Shown one piece after another: positions 53,785 through 63,592 of a DNA stretch of 64,000 nucleotides (position 1 is the stretch's first letter; each line of letters opens with the position of its first letter). The stretch spans positions 181,055-245,054 of the forward strand of contig NZ_APHW01000103.1 of NCBI RefSeq assembly GCF_002741985.1, in the 5' to 3' direction. The position numbers and the translations under genes were made by a program. The DNA comes from Vibrio rotiferianus CAIM 577 = LMG 21460. Lineage in GTDB: Bacteria > Pseudomonadota > Gammaproteobacteria > Enterobacterales > Vibrionaceae. The notes below the pieces were generated by a model. That model was not told the origin of the DNA. It worked only from the letters and a program-made list of their open reading frames with translations, and did not search any database.

Positions 53785-55428
53785 TTAAACTTGGAACTGC
53801 TTAAGTTGGTGCTTTTGATTTTCAGCCAAGCCTGACAACTCCTGCGCTGCAGCGGCAGATTGAGTGATGCCAGTTACGTTTTGGCTAACCAGCTCGTAGA
53901 TGGTGCTTAAGTTGTTGTTGATATCAGACGTGACTTGTTTTTGCTCTTCAGATGCCGTAGCTACTTGCGTATTAATTCCGTTCAGGTTTTCAATAGCATG
54001 CTGAATGTCGTTTAGCGACTGATTTACTGAACTTGCTAGCACTTGATTATCGTTCAGTAGCTCAAGGCTTGAGTTCATGCTCTCGTTCGCTTGTCCCGAC
54101 TGTTGCTGCAGCTCCTCAATTATTACTTGAATCTCTTTGGTCGACTCTTGCGTTCTTGCCGCAAGCATTCGAACTTCGTCGGCAACAACCGCAAATCCAC
54201 GACCGCTCTCACCCGCACGAGCGGCTTCAATTGCTGCGTTTAACGCTAGTAGGTTGGTTTGTTCAGAGATACTTTCAATGACTTCAATTACTTTGCCAAT
54301 TTGTTCTGATTGGTCTTTGAGTGAGGTCACAACGGTGGCTGCATCGTTAAGTTGTTGCGCCATTTTTTCACTAGCTTGAGTACTCTCTGCAAACATAGAT
54401 AAGCTTTTAGCTGTGATATCACTTGCTTCGACAGCAGCATTGTCAGCTTGCTGAGCGTTCGATGACACCTCTGCTGCAGTTGATTCTAACTGATTGACTG
54501 CTGAAGCGACTTGCTCGACTTCTAGTTTCTCTTGATCTGAGTTAGCACTGCTTTGCGTCATTACGGTTGCAAGTTCGGTAGATGCTGATGCGACATCCTC
54601 ACTGATTCTAACTAGTGAACCAACTGTGCCACGAAGTTGTTGGATAGTTTGGTTTACGTCATGTGCCAGTTGTGACACTTCATTTTTGCCTACCTCTTCT
54701 GCTTCTACCTGTAAATTGCCTTTTGCAACCTCCTTCATGGTTTGCTGAAGACGACGGATAGGTGAAACAATGGCGTTTGCAAGTAACCAACTGATTACAG
54801 ATGCAGCAATCAGAATGATCGCGAGCGCCACGATGCTCAAATTTAGCGTAGATGAGTGCATTTGACCGTTAAGCTCAACTTCTTGAGAAACGATTAGATT
54901 GAGCTTTTGGGACAAGTTATCGATCGCACCAATCATCGCATCGCCAGCAACACGATAGGCTGCCATTGCGGTATGATATTCCTGATCAAAATTAGGTGGT
55001 GCGTAGCTAGCATTGTGCTTTGTTTGTAGCAGAGGAGTCATGGTGTTGCGGGTAAAGTCAACGTAATGATTCATCGCTTTTTTCATGGCTTTAACGTCAT
55101 CTTCGATGCCGCTTAGTTGGCTGATCGAGTTCAAAAATAGTTCGTTCTGATTCTGACGTTGGGCGAGATCTTGATTCAATGTTTTTAGATCATCCGCTCT
55201 GAATAAACTGTAGATCGCCTTAATACGCATAGCATAAGTATTATCCACAATAGAACTAAGTTCTTCTTTATGAACGATTAAGTTATTGGTTGATGATGTG
55301 ACTTTATCAAAAGCGTCTTCAAGCTTACTGATCCCGGTTGTTAGACCAATAACGAGCAATATGATTGTGAAAACAACAGGTGTGAGTACTTGTTGTTTGA
55401 TGGAAAGCGCGCTGAGTAATTGACGCAT
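53785..55428 (-). CDS. Methyl-accepting chemotaxis protein 3
   Basis: 547 residues. Two membrane segments (about 13-32 and 195-218), a helical periplasmic sensor, HAMP (VSPIRRLQQTMKEVAKGNLQ) and the signalling hairpin EQTNLLALNAAIEAARAGE. It belongs to the same broad group as the two chemoreceptors at 16.4-20.1 kb (shared end motif ELSGLAENQKHQLKQFQV versus ELSHLAEKQKEQLSFFKL), but is more distant. It converges on the iron-type operon. An AT-rich 11-of-16 Fur-like sequence lies just upstream (55448-55466). Confidence 0.95.
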   Translation of the reverse strand: MRQLLSALSIKQQVLTPVVFTIILLVIGLTTGISKLEDAFDKVTSSTNNLIVHKEELSSIVDNTYAMRIKAIYSLFRADDLKTLNQDLAQRQNQNELFLNSISQLSGIEDDVKAMKKAMNHYVDFTRNTMTPLLQTKHNASYAPPNFDQEYHTAMAAYRVAGDAMIGAIDNLSQKLNLIVSQEVELNGQMHSSTLNLSIVALAIILIAASVISWLLANAIVSPIRRLQQTMKEVAKGNLQVEAEEVGKNEVSQLAHDVNQTIQQLRGTVGSLVRISEDVASASTELATVMTQSSANSDQEKLEVEQVASAVNQLESTAAEVSSNAQQADNAAVEASDITAKSLSMFAESTQASEKMAQQLNDAATVVTSLKDQSEQIGKVIEVIESISEQTNLLALNAAIEAARAGESGRGFAVVADEVRMLAARTQESTKEIQVIIEELQQQSGQANESMNSSLELLNDNQVLASSVNQSLNDIQHAIENLNGINTQVATASEEQKQVTSDINNNLSTIYELVSQNVTGITQSAAAAQELSGLAENQKHQLKQFQV

Positions 55429-55761
55429 GTGTGACCCTCAATAGACAAATAATAATTATCGTTTTAATAAATTAAACTTGATGAGTTTAATGAAGAAAGC
55501 CGTCAATTCAATCAGTTATGGTAGTCAAATTGTTATGAGATATATCAAATATGTGTTGGTTAAACGAAGCAAGTTTATAGAATGAGAGGTGAGCCAGTTA
55601 GAAAAGTTTTATTTTTAACCAGTAGGCGTAAAAATAAGCAGATGACTTAACGTGTCATAGATGCTTCAACTAAGTGAAACACAACTGTCATATTCAAATT
55701 CTAAAGTGAGCACCGTTCAAGTGAAACACAACGGCAATAAAGCCACTTAAAGGAAATTGTG
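55429..55761. other. Divergent promoter region of chemoreceptor 3 and pstS
   Basis: 333 bases. It holds the weak Fur-like sequence near the chemoreceptor start and the Pho-box-like heptamers near pstS. No ORF. Confidence 0.5.
55652..55702 (+). promoter_or_regulatory. Possible PhoB sites upstream of pstS
   Basis: CTGTCAT (55685-55691) is an exact Pho-box heptamer, followed after four bases by a degenerate AAATTCT; a second related heptamer, GTGTCAT (about 55652-55658), lies 33 bases upstream. This fits phosphate-starvation control of pst but is weak. Confidence 0.4.
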
Positions 55762-56583
55762 ATGAAAAAGACAGTAATCGGTGCAATCGCACTTCTAGGC
55801 GCAATGGCAGTGACTCCTGTTTCTGCTAAAGAAACTATCTCTGCAGTGGGTTCTAGCAGCGTAACTCCACTGATGGAAGTTTTCTCTGAAACATACATGA
55901 AGACAAACCCGAATGTATTTATCGAAGTTCAAGGCCCGGGTTCATCAGCGGGTGTTAAAGCAGCGAAGAACGGTTCTGCTGACCTAGGTATGTCTTCTCG
56001 TAACCTAAAAGATTCTGAAAAAGAGCCAACGCTAAAAGAAGAAGCAGTTGCTATAGACGGTATCGCAGTTGTTGTAAACCCAAAAAACAAGCTTTCTGGC
56101 CTAACTGCTGAACAAGTTACCGCAATCTACAAAGGCGAAGTAACAAACTGGAAAGACGTTGGCGGTGCAGACAAGCCAATCGTTGCAATCACTCGTGATA
56201 CGGCTTCTGGTACTCGTGGTGCATTCGAAGACATCATGAAGCTAAAAATGAAAATTTCTGGTAAGAAAGTATCGGCAATCTCTCAGCGTGCTCAAGTTGC
56301 TAACGGTAACGGCGCATTGAAGACAATGGTTGCTTCTAACCCATACGCAATCGGCTACATCTCTCTAGGTACAGTCGATGGCTCTGTAAACGCACTTCCA
56401 ATTGATGGCATCCAAGCTTCTGTAGACAACGTGAAGAACGGTTCTTACAAAGTTGCTCGTCCATTCCTTGTTCTTTACAAGGAAGGCAAGCCATCAGCTG
56501 AAACTCAAAAATTCCTAGACTGGATGCTAACTGAAGAAGCGCAAGCGCTAGTTGACCAAAAAGGTTACATCTCAGTTAACTAA
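55762..56583 (+). CDS. pstS: Periplasmic phosphate-binding protein PstS
   Basis: 273 residues from ATG 55762 (AAAGGAAA upstream). Signal peptide MKKTVIGAIALLGAMAVTPV. Phosphate-binding motifs of the family: SAVGSSSVTPLMEVFSETY, GPGSSAGVKAAKNGSADLGM, TRDTASGTRGAFEDIM. It captures phosphate for the PstCAB importer. First gene of pstSCAB. Confidence 0.96.
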   Translation: MKKTVIGAIALLGAMAVTPVSAKETISAVGSSSVTPLMEVFSETYMKTNPNVFIEVQGPGSSAGVKAAKNGSADLGMSSRNLKDSEKEPTLKEEAVAIDGIAVVVNPKNKLSGLTAEQVTAIYKGEVTNWKDVGGADKPIVAITRDTASGTRGAFEDIMKLKMKISGKKVSAISQRAQVANGNGALKTMVASNPYAIGYISLGTVDGSVNALPIDGIQASVDNVKNGSYKVARPFLVLYKEGKPSAETQKFLDWMLTEEAQALVDQKGYISVN

Positions 56584-56605
56584 TCCCATCGGGACTCTAA
56601 AGTTT

Positions 56606-56636
56606 GCTCAGCCCACCATTTCGGGCTGAGCCTTTT
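56606..56636 (+). terminator. Attenuator-like hairpin between pstS and pstC
   Basis: GCTCAGCCC / GGGCTGAGC, 9-bp stem with an 8-base loop and CTTTTCT after it. It probably lowers expression of the membrane subunits relative to PstS. Confidence 0.75.
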
Positions 56637-56681
56637 CTATCCATTGTGTTCGACGCCATTGCCAAGAACCGTGAGATTTTT

Positions 56682-57614
56682 ATGACCATCGCAACAAATA
56701 GTGAAAAGCTTATGACTACTGACGCTAAAGCGATCAGCAAGCCAGGCCTACGCGAAAAACGCCGCGTTGACTGGAAAGAGCGCATCTTCCACGGCTTGTT
56801 CCTAACGAGTGCTGTAATCGGCATCGTATCATTAGCAGTTATCGCATACTTCATCGTTCGAGAGAGTGTCCCAGCATTCCAAGAAGCGGGCGTCTCGGGC
56901 ATCGTTCTAGGCCAAAACTGGCTACCACCGGCACTGTACGGTGTTGCAACCATGATTGTTGCTTCTATCGTTTCGACAGCAGGCGCTGTTTTAGTGGGTG
57001 TTCCAGTTGGTGTCTTAACCGCTATCTTCATCGCTGAAATCGCACCAAAGCGTTTAGCTGACATCATCCGCCCAGCGGTTGAGCTGCTAGCCGGTATTCC
57101 TTCGGTGGTTTACGGTTTCTTCGGTCTGGTTATTATCGTTCCATTGATTCAGAACGTATTTGATGTACCAGCAGGTAACACTATCCTGGCCGGTATTATT
57201 GTTCTTGGCGTGATGATTCTACCAACGGTAATTACGGTATCTGAAACTTCTATCCGCGCTGTTCCTCGTACGTACAAAGAAGGTTCTTTGGCACTGGGGG
57301 CATCCAAAATTTACACCATCTTTAAATTGCTCGTTCCAGCGGCTCGCTCAGGCATCATGACAGGTGTGATTCTGGGTATCGGTCGTGCATTGGGTGAGAC
57401 CATGGCGATCATCATGGTAATGGGTAACGCGCCGGCAATGCCAGAAGGCATCCTTGATTCGGCTCGTACGCTAACCGCAAACATCGCTATTGAAATGTCT
57501 TACGCAAGTGGTGTTCACGCGAACGCACTTTACGCTACAGGTGTGGTACTTCTGGTCTTCATCATGTCGTTGAACGCTGTACTACTGTACCTAAACCGAG
57601 AAAAAGCGAAGTAA
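56682..57614 (+). CDS. pstC: Phosphate ABC transporter permease PstC
   Basis: 310 residues from ATG 56682; further upstream in-frame codons overlap the attenuator hairpin. Six membrane segments; the ABC permease signature region is YKEGSLALGASKIYTIFKLL, and FGLVIIVPLIQNVFDVPAG lies before it. N-terminal charged cytoplasmic stretch KPGLREKRRVDWKER. Forms the membrane channel with PstA. Confidence 0.95.
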   Translation: MTIATNSEKLMTTDAKAISKPGLREKRRVDWKERIFHGLFLTSAVIGIVSLAVIAYFIVRESVPAFQEAGVSGIVLGQNWLPPALYGVATMIVASIVSTAGAVLVGVPVGVLTAIFIAEIAPKRLADIIRPAVELLAGIPSVVYGFFGLVIIVPLIQNVFDVPAGNTILAGIIVLGVMILPTVITVSETSIRAVPRTYKEGSLALGASKIYTIFKLLVPAARSGIMTGVILGIGRALGETMAIIMVMGNAPAMPEGILDSARTLTANIAIEMSYASGVHANALYATGVVLLVFIMSLNAVLLYLNREKAK

Positions 57615-57636
57615 TCGCTCGTTAAAGGTGACTATT

Positions 57637-58500
57637 ATGGATCGCGCAAAACTGAAAAAAGCACGCCAGTTCAAAGATAATGTCTTTAACGCATTTGTCT
57701 GGATCTCGGCAGCACTGACGGTAGGTTTCTTGTTCTGGATTATCTGGTACATCCTATCAAACGGTCTACAACACGTAGATTGGAACTTCATTACTGATAA
57801 CTACACGCGCACAGGTGAAGAGCACGGTATCTTCCCAATGATTGTGGCGACTATTTACATGGTTATCGCATCTATCGCAGTGGCAGCGCCACTCGGTATC
57901 ATGACGGCAATCTACTTGACTGAATACGCGAAAGTGGGCAGTCGTTTGGTGAAAATCATCCGATTCTGTACCGAGTCATTGGCGGGTATTCCGTCGATCA
58001 TCTTCGGCCTGTTCGGTATGACTTTCTTCGTGGCGATTCTTGGCCTTGGCTTCTCGATTTTGTCGGGTGCATTGACGCTAAGTATCCTAATCCTGCCAGT
58101 TATCATCCGTACCACGGAAGAAGCGTTGATGGCAGTACCACAGACGTACCGTGAAGGCTCTTACGGCCTAGGTGCATCTAAGATTTACACTATCTGGCGT
58201 TTGATTCTTCCGAGCGCAATGCCAGGTATCTTAACCTCGGTCATTCTAAGTATTGGTCGTGTCATTGGTGAGTCTGCTCCAGTATTCCTGACAGCAGGTA
58301 TGGTTGCACGTATTCCGGATTCTCTATTGGATTCAGGTCGTACATTAACCGTTCACTTATACAAACTGACTACCGAACTGTTTACCATTGAAGAATGGAA
58401 TCAGGCTTACGGTACCGCGACAGTTCTGATTGTTGTTGTTCTATTGATCAACATGTTCACAAAACTGATTGCACGACGTTTTAACACCGCAACTTACTAA
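57637..58500 (+). CDS. pstA: Phosphate ABC transporter permease PstA
   Basis: 287 residues from ATG 57637, preceded by AAAGGTG; an in-frame GTG at 57628 overlaps that RBS. Six membrane segments with the permease loop YREGSYGLGASKIYTIWRLI and ESLAGIPSIIFGLFGMTFFV. Paired with PstC. Located 22 bases after pstC. Confidence 0.95.
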   Translation: MDRAKLKKARQFKDNVFNAFVWISAALTVGFLFWIIWYILSNGLQHVDWNFITDNYTRTGEEHGIFPMIVATIYMVIASIAVAAPLGIMTAIYLTEYAKVGSRLVKIIRFCTESLAGIPSIIFGLFGMTFFVAILGLGFSILSGALTLSILILPVIIRTTEEALMAVPQTYREGSYGLGASKIYTIWRLILPSAMPGILTSVILSIGRVIGESAPVFLTAGMVARIPDSLLDSGRTLTVHLYKLTTELFTIEEWNQAYGTATVLIVVVLLINMFTKLIARRFNTATY

Positions 58501-58560
58501 CAAAACGAATTAAGAACGCACGTTAAAAGACACGAATTCAAGATTTAAGAGATTAAGAAA

Positions 58561-59310
58561 ATGAACAAGTTTGATATTGAAAACCTAGACCTATTCTACG
58601 GTGAAAACCAAGCACTGAAATCGATCAACCTGCCAATTCCCGTTCGCCAAGTGACAGCGCTTATCGGTCCTTCTGGTTGCGGTAAATCAACACTACTACG
58701 TTGTTTGAACCGCATGAATGATCTAATCGAAGGCGTAAAGATCACGGGTAAGCTGTCAATGGATGGCGAAGACATTTACGGCAACATCGATGTTGCTGAC
58801 CTTCGCATCAAGGTTGGCATGGTATTCCAAAAGCCAAACCCATTCCCGATGAGCATCTACGAGAACGTGGCTTACGGTCTACGCGCTCAAGGCATCAAAG
58901 ATAAGAAACACATTGATGAAGTGGTTGAGAGCTCACTTCGCGGCGCAGCGCTTTGGGACGAAGTAAAAGACCGTCTTAAGTCACATGCATTTGGTCTATC
59001 AGGTGGTCAGCAGCAGCGTCTATGTATCGCACGTACCATTGCGATGGAACCAGATGTGATTCTGATGGATGAACCAACATCCGCACTTGACCCAATTGCG
59101 ACGCACAAAATTGAAGAACTGATGGAAGAGCTGAAAAAGAACTACACCATCGTTATCGTAACGCACTCAATGCAGCAAGCGCGTCGTATCTCAGACCGCA
59201 CTGCGTTTTTCCTAATGGGCGAATTGGTTGAGCACGATGACACGCAAGTGATCTTTAGCGAACCAAAAGACGACCGTACCCAAGGCTACGTAAATGGTGA
59301 TTTTGGTTAA
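58561..59310 (+). CDS. pstB: Phosphate ABC transporter ATPase PstB
   Basis: 249 residues. Walker A GPSGCGKST, signature LSGGQQQRLCIA, Walker B VILMDEPTSALDP and switch His in THSMQQARRI. The region FQKPNPFPMSIYENVAYGLR is typical of PstB. It powers phosphate import. No phoU, phoB or phoR follows, unlike many pst operons, so these regulators lie elsewhere. Confidence 0.96.
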   Translation: MNKFDIENLDLFYGENQALKSINLPIPVRQVTALIGPSGCGKSTLLRCLNRMNDLIEGVKITGKLSMDGEDIYGNIDVADLRIKVGMVFQKPNPFPMSIYENVAYGLRAQGIKDKKHIDEVVESSLRGAALWDEVKDRLKSHAFGLSGGQQQRLCIARTIAMEPDVILMDEPTSALDPIATHKIEELMEELKKNYTIVIVTHSMQQARRISDRTAFFLMGELVEHDDTQVIFSEPKDDRTQGYVNGDFG

Positions 59311-59361
59311 TTTATTACCCATGCTGGTATGTAAAAAATAACTATAAGCGATGGTACTTTT

Positions 59362-59386
59362 GCCCCTCTTTAAGAGGGGCTTTTTT
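59362..59386 (+). terminator. Terminator of pstSCAB
   Basis: GCCCCTCTT / AAGAGGGGC with a minimal loop, followed by six T residues. Confidence 0.93.
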
Positions 59387-59626
59387 ATGTCTATTGGTAG
59401 GAGCGTTTATATACCAATCCAAAATAACTTATAAATTGCATATTTGTACGTTATGTAACCTGAGTGAAACATATGTCTAAAAATGTTGAAAGGCTCTCGA
59501 TTGTGATATTAAGTCCACTTTTTTTGCGAAAGACTTAACAGCTCAACTTGGATTCCATTGATTGCATATCGCCGTACGGTTAGTTTTTTGTTGAAAAGAA
59601 AAAAGTAAGCAGGCTGGGTTGATACG
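59387..59626. other. Upstream region of the GAF-GGDEF gene
   Basis: 240 bases after the pst terminator with the promoter of the GGDEF gene. No ORF, repeat or known site seen. Confidence 0.4.
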
Positions 59627-61756
59627 GTGAATCTAAAAAGTTTTATAAGAAAAGTCTCTGCTACGCGAGATCACAGGCTTTTGGCTGAAGCCATTTTTGA
59701 ATACATACAGAACCTCATTTCTCCTCAGGCCATCGTTATATTCGACGACCCGCTTACAAAGCCATCGGATAATATTCGATTCTCGATAGGAGAAATCAGT
59801 CCGTTTGCAAACTACCCTTCAGATTTTTGGACTTGGGCCGGGCAGTTTGATACATCTGAAAGTCTTATTCCTTTAGCTATTAACACTTGCAGTTGGTCTT
59901 TTATCGAAGACCACGGTGGAGATAGTTACATAATGATGCTCGATAATGCGCCACTCAAACGAACTTACTTATTGATTCAAGGTGTAAAGTCTGGAACTGC
60001 GCATAATATCTACGAAGAAAGTTATGATGTCATGCAACTCGCGGCTTCACGCTGGCAGTGTATTCGGGCTGAGAAAAATGCGTCGTTAGAAGTTAAAAAT
60101 CGAGATATACGTGAAGCTCAATATGTCGATGAGATAAATCAGCGCGAGCGATTTATTGACAATATGAAGCTCGTGCAGCAAGTAGCACTCGATATCTCTA
60201 ACCCAGATTCCCTGAAAGAACTTTACTTAAAAGCGGTTGAAGCACTTCGAGTGAGGTTAGGGTTTGATCGTTCAACATTGATGTTGCTCGATATGAAAAA
60301 GCGCAGCTTTAGTGGTACGTATGGTACCAATGAGCACTGTAAAACTGTTGATGAATTTCACACTCAATATGACCTTCACCAGTTGGGGGAAGAGTACATT
60401 GCTGCACTATCAGGTACTGAGCGAAATTTAGTCATCGTGGAAGACACTCCAATATATACGGCAGGTAAAGTGGTTGGGCAAGGCTGGAATGCAATGCTTA
60501 TCCTGCGTGATGGAAACGAGCCTTTTGGATGGTTTGCTCTTGATAATTTTATTCACCGCAAACCCATTACAGCCTATCAAAAACAGATGCTTGAATCTTT
60601 TGGTTCGTTGTTTTCTCAAATTTACATTCGAAAACGTCAAGAGCAGAACGTCCGCATGCTGCATTCAAGTATGGTAGAACTGTCTCGCTGCACAACGGTC
60701 AGTGATGTGTGTAAATCTGCGGTGACTTTTGCTATTCAAAATCTAGGTATTGATCGGATGGCAGTTTTCTTAACAGATGAAAGCTGTTCTTACATGCAGG
60801 GCACTTGGGGGACAGATATCCAAGGTAATGTGGTCGATGAATCCTATTTCTTTGGTGAAACTCAAGATTTCTCGTTGATTAACCTCGCTCGATCTATGCC
60901 GAATGAAGTTGCTTTTGAGGAGTCTGTTCCCATCTATCATGACTGCAATATTGTTGGTTTTGGTTGGGCGGCAATGACAGTTCTGACGTCAAATAGCAGT
61001 GGTCCGATTGCCTTTATTTCTGTCGATAACCTCCTTACTCGGGCGCCATTGACTTCACAGCTTCGAGAAGTTATCCGAATGTTTGCCTCAAGTCTTGCTG
61101 AAGTACTGCAACGTACTCAAGCCCAAGAAGCGATTAGAGAGCTAAATGAGAACCTAGAGCTAGAAGTTAAAAACAGAACCAAAGAATTAGAGGAAGCGAA
61201 CCGTCAGCTCGAGATTTTGTCCAAACTTGATCCCCTGACTCGGTTAGGTAACCGACGGATGCTGGAGCATGTTATGGAAAAATACTGCTCCGTTGATACC
61301 GAAGAGTATATGAGTTTTGGTGTCATTCTATTGGATATTGATCATTTTGGTTTGTTTAATAACCACTATGGTCATCTAGAGGGCGATATTGCATTAATTC
61401 GAATTGGCAATATTCTCGAGCATCATACACACAATGAAGATGAAGTATTTTGTCGCATTGGTGGTGAGGAGTTTGTCTTACTTATGGTTGGTGCAGGATC
61501 GGAAAGAGTTGCTAATCGAGCTGAGTGTATACGAAAGTGTATTGAAGATGAAAACATTCGTCATGCCCACAATCCTGAAGGAGAGTATTTGACGGTTTCT
61601 ATAGGTTATTCTTGTTCAAAAAGCGTTTGTCGAGAATTCAATTTTGATCGTTTATATCAGTTGGCGGACCAAGCTTTGTATGAGGCCAAACATAACGGTC
61701 GAAATTGTGTAAAAGGTATTGATGAGCAGGTGACCAGTCAAATCGGTGCGAGTTAG
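59627..61756 (+). CDS. Double-GAF diguanylate cyclase
   Basis: 709 residues from GTG 59627 (weak RBS, so the start could be slightly different). Two GAF-type modules follow an N-terminal region of about 160 residues: one near residues 190-340 (LGFDRSTLMLLDMKKRSFSG ... VVGQGWNAMLILRDGNEPFG) and a similar one near 365-500 (LGIDRMAVFLTDESCSYMQG ... IVGFGWAAMTVLTSN). A coiled coil (about 505-535) leads to a GGDEF domain with DPLTRLGNRRMLEH and the active loop FCRIGGEEFVLLMV. It has no membrane segment. Likely a cytoplasmic sensor making c-di-GMP; the ligand is unknown. Single gene. Confidence 0.92.
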   Translation: MNLKSFIRKVSATRDHRLLAEAIFEYIQNLISPQAIVIFDDPLTKPSDNIRFSIGEISPFANYPSDFWTWAGQFDTSESLIPLAINTCSWSFIEDHGGDSYIMMLDNAPLKRTYLLIQGVKSGTAHNIYEESYDVMQLAASRWQCIRAEKNASLEVKNRDIREAQYVDEINQRERFIDNMKLVQQVALDISNPDSLKELYLKAVEALRVRLGFDRSTLMLLDMKKRSFSGTYGTNEHCKTVDEFHTQYDLHQLGEEYIAALSGTERNLVIVEDTPIYTAGKVVGQGWNAMLILRDGNEPFGWFALDNFIHRKPITAYQKQMLESFGSLFSQIYIRKRQEQNVRMLHSSMVELSRCTTVSDVCKSAVTFAIQNLGIDRMAVFLTDESCSYMQGTWGTDIQGNVVDESYFFGETQDFSLINLARSMPNEVAFEESVPIYHDCNIVGFGWAAMTVLTSNSSGPIAFISVDNLLTRAPLTSQLREVIRMFASSLAEVLQRTQAQEAIRELNENLELEVKNRTKELEEANRQLEILSKLDPLTRLGNRRMLEHVMEKYCSVDTEEYMSFGVILLDIDHFGLFNNHYGHLEGDIALIRIGNILEHHTHNEDEVFCRIGGEEFVLLMVGAGSERVANRAECIRKCIEDENIRHAHNPEGEYLTVSIGYSCSKSVCREFNFDRLYQLADQALYEAKHNGRNCVKGIDEQVTSQIGAS

Positions 61757-61890
61757 TACTATTTCGCTATGAAGCAGCTGTTGCAAAATAACCTGATTGT
61801 AGCTTCTGTACATATTGAAAGCCCCGTATTGTTATCAAGTGTATCGCTGTTTCTAAATCAGATTCATAACTTATTGTAATTAAAATAAAA

Positions 61891-61915
61891 ATGGCAGTTC
61901 GATGTGAGCCGCCAT
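61891..61915 (-). terminator. Terminator after batD
   Basis: ATGGC / GCCAT stem with a partly paired 15-base interior; on the minus strand it is followed by TTTTTATTTT. The rest of the 61757-61941 gap is featureless. Confidence 0.6.
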
Positions 61916-61941
61916 GTTTTATTAAACTTATAAGGAGTTAA

Positions 61942-63588
61942 CTAAAGTTTTTCTAGCTGGTGGCTAGGCTTACTCTTCTTCTCTTTGGCCAGTAGCTTGA
62001 TCTTGGCGATCAGAGAATCTGGTTTCCATTCTTGCTGAGTAGCGCTGAAGCGAGCTTGATTCATCACATTCAACTCTTCTTTCACCGCTTTTGTCGCTTC
62101 GGATTCACTGTTGAAGTGATGGGTGTTTAAGTAGTCGTTAACCGCTCTTTCAATTTTGGCACTATCACCTTGTTTGATGATGTTCTCCAAATCTTGCAGA
62201 GATGAGCCGTGCGTTGAAGTCTCAACTTTTTCAGGCTTTACGGTTCCGCGCTTTTTCCAAAGTCCAAATGCAATTGCTGATGAGACAAGCCAAAGTGCAC
62301 CAAACACGAACGTCAGTGTTTTCCAGACTGTATCCACACCATTTTGAACCACAGGTGCTGAGGTAGTCGCTGGTTGTGCTGGCAACGCACTTTCTGGCAG
62401 CGTGATTAAGCCACTGTCACTTTTCTCCACATCAAGCTTTAACGCTGAAATGTCGGCTTTTCTCGCTTGGTCACGATTACTGTCCCACCAATTTAGGCTG
62501 TAGCCCGGCAGGGTGAGATCACCTGCTTCTGTGGGAATCAAAACCTGTTTCACTGTCATGGTGACAGTGCCATCACGCGATGTCTCGAACTGAGGTTGTT
62601 CAGGATAAACACGAAGTGTACTTGGGTAGACAATACCAATACGAGGTAGATATTCCGCTTGTGTACCACGAGCTCGAATACGAATCGTACGAGTAATTGA
62701 AGATCCTTGTTTCACTGTGCTGACGGCATTTGCTGATAGCGGATTGCCTTGTTCATCTTGCCAGCTTTGCGTCAATTCTAAAGCAGAAGCTGGCAGCCAG
62801 TTACCTTTAAAGTCTTTAGGGATAGGCTTTACAGTAATCGGCATTTGCTCAGTTTTAGTATTGATTGGCATGATCTTGGTTGAGCCAGTTAGGCTGTCAC
62901 CATAGATGTAAGACCCCGTCAATTTAGGACCATTTAGCGTGTAGGTGCCAGGTTGTTCGGCTGTAATGCGGAAAGCTTGCTCTACGACCGTCACTTCCAA
63001 GCCATCAATGATGCGTTGTGCCTGCTTCATATCGCTGGCTGGCTCAATTTTCATCCCATCAATGCTTGGCGGTACCACTTGTGGATTATCCAAACGGCGA
63101 GGGTCTACTTTGATCGCCAACTGCATACGTAGCGTTGCTGACTGCTGTGGGTACAAAGTATGGCTATCCACGCTCATGTTGAAGCTAAACAAATCGTCGA
63201 GATTTGGCTCACCTTTGTCTTTTGTCACACGCAGCTTAATTGGCTCAGTTTTCATCCCATCTGCAGAAAAGCTCGGTATGGTGACGACGCCTTCTTTCAT
63301 CGGGGCAATCGAGATGCTCCATTCTGTGCGAACGGTTTTGTGGCCGTTAATGTTGTTACTAGAACGGCCGTAGCGAGGTTGTCCTAAAAAGAAGTCCTGT
63401 TTCAATGCGTCAAAGTCGATCGCATCTGAGCCAAGCTCGGTATCTGCCATGATCCTTAGGTTGATCACTTCGTTCTTCGCCACCTGAGTTTTGTTTACAC
63501 TAGCTTGTAGGGTTTGTGCAAAAACCGAAAAGCTAGTCAGTAGGCTGGCCATCAGAACAAAGACCAGTTTTGCGCCTTTTTTCATCAT
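61942..63588 (-). CDS. batD: BatD-family protein (aerotolerance operon type)
   Basis: 548 residues. Signal peptide (about residues 1-25), a large periplasmic part of repeated beta-sandwich domains with the BatD motifs QTLQASVNKTQVAKNEVINL and DDLFSFNMSVDSHTLYPQQS, then one membrane segment near residues 425-450 (VWKTLTFVFGALWLVSSAIA) and a short cytoplasmic helical tail. RBS GGAGT precedes the ATG pair MMKK. BatD is encoded after VWA and TPR genes (BatA, BatB, BatC) and a MoxR ATPase in many bacteria; its role in stress tolerance is not well defined. Ends the operon that enters from the right side. Confidence 0.9.
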   Translation of the reverse strand: MMKKGAKLVFVLMASLLTSFSVFAQTLQASVNKTQVAKNEVINLRIMADTELGSDAIDFDALKQDFFLGQPRYGRSSNNINGHKTVRTEWSISIAPMKEGVVTIPSFSADGMKTEPIKLRVTKDKGEPNLDDLFSFNMSVDSHTLYPQQSATLRMQLAIKVDPRRLDNPQVVPPSIDGMKIEPASDMKQAQRIIDGLEVTVVEQAFRITAEQPGTYTLNGPKLTGSYIYGDSLTGSTKIMPINTKTEQMPITVKPIPKDFKGNWLPASALELTQSWQDEQGNPLSANAVSTVKQGSSITRTIRIRARGTQAEYLPRIGIVYPSTLRVYPEQPQFETSRDGTVTMTVKQVLIPTEAGDLTLPGYSLNWWDSNRDQARKADISALKLDVEKSDSGLITLPESALPAQPATTSAPVVQNGVDTVWKTLTFVFGALWLVSSAIAFGLWKKRGTVKPEKVETSTHGSSLQDLENIIKQGDSAKIERAVNDYLNTHHFNSESEATKAVKEELNVMNQARFSATQQEWKPDSLIAKIKLLAKEKKSKPSHQLEKL

Positions 63589-63592
63589 GGAC

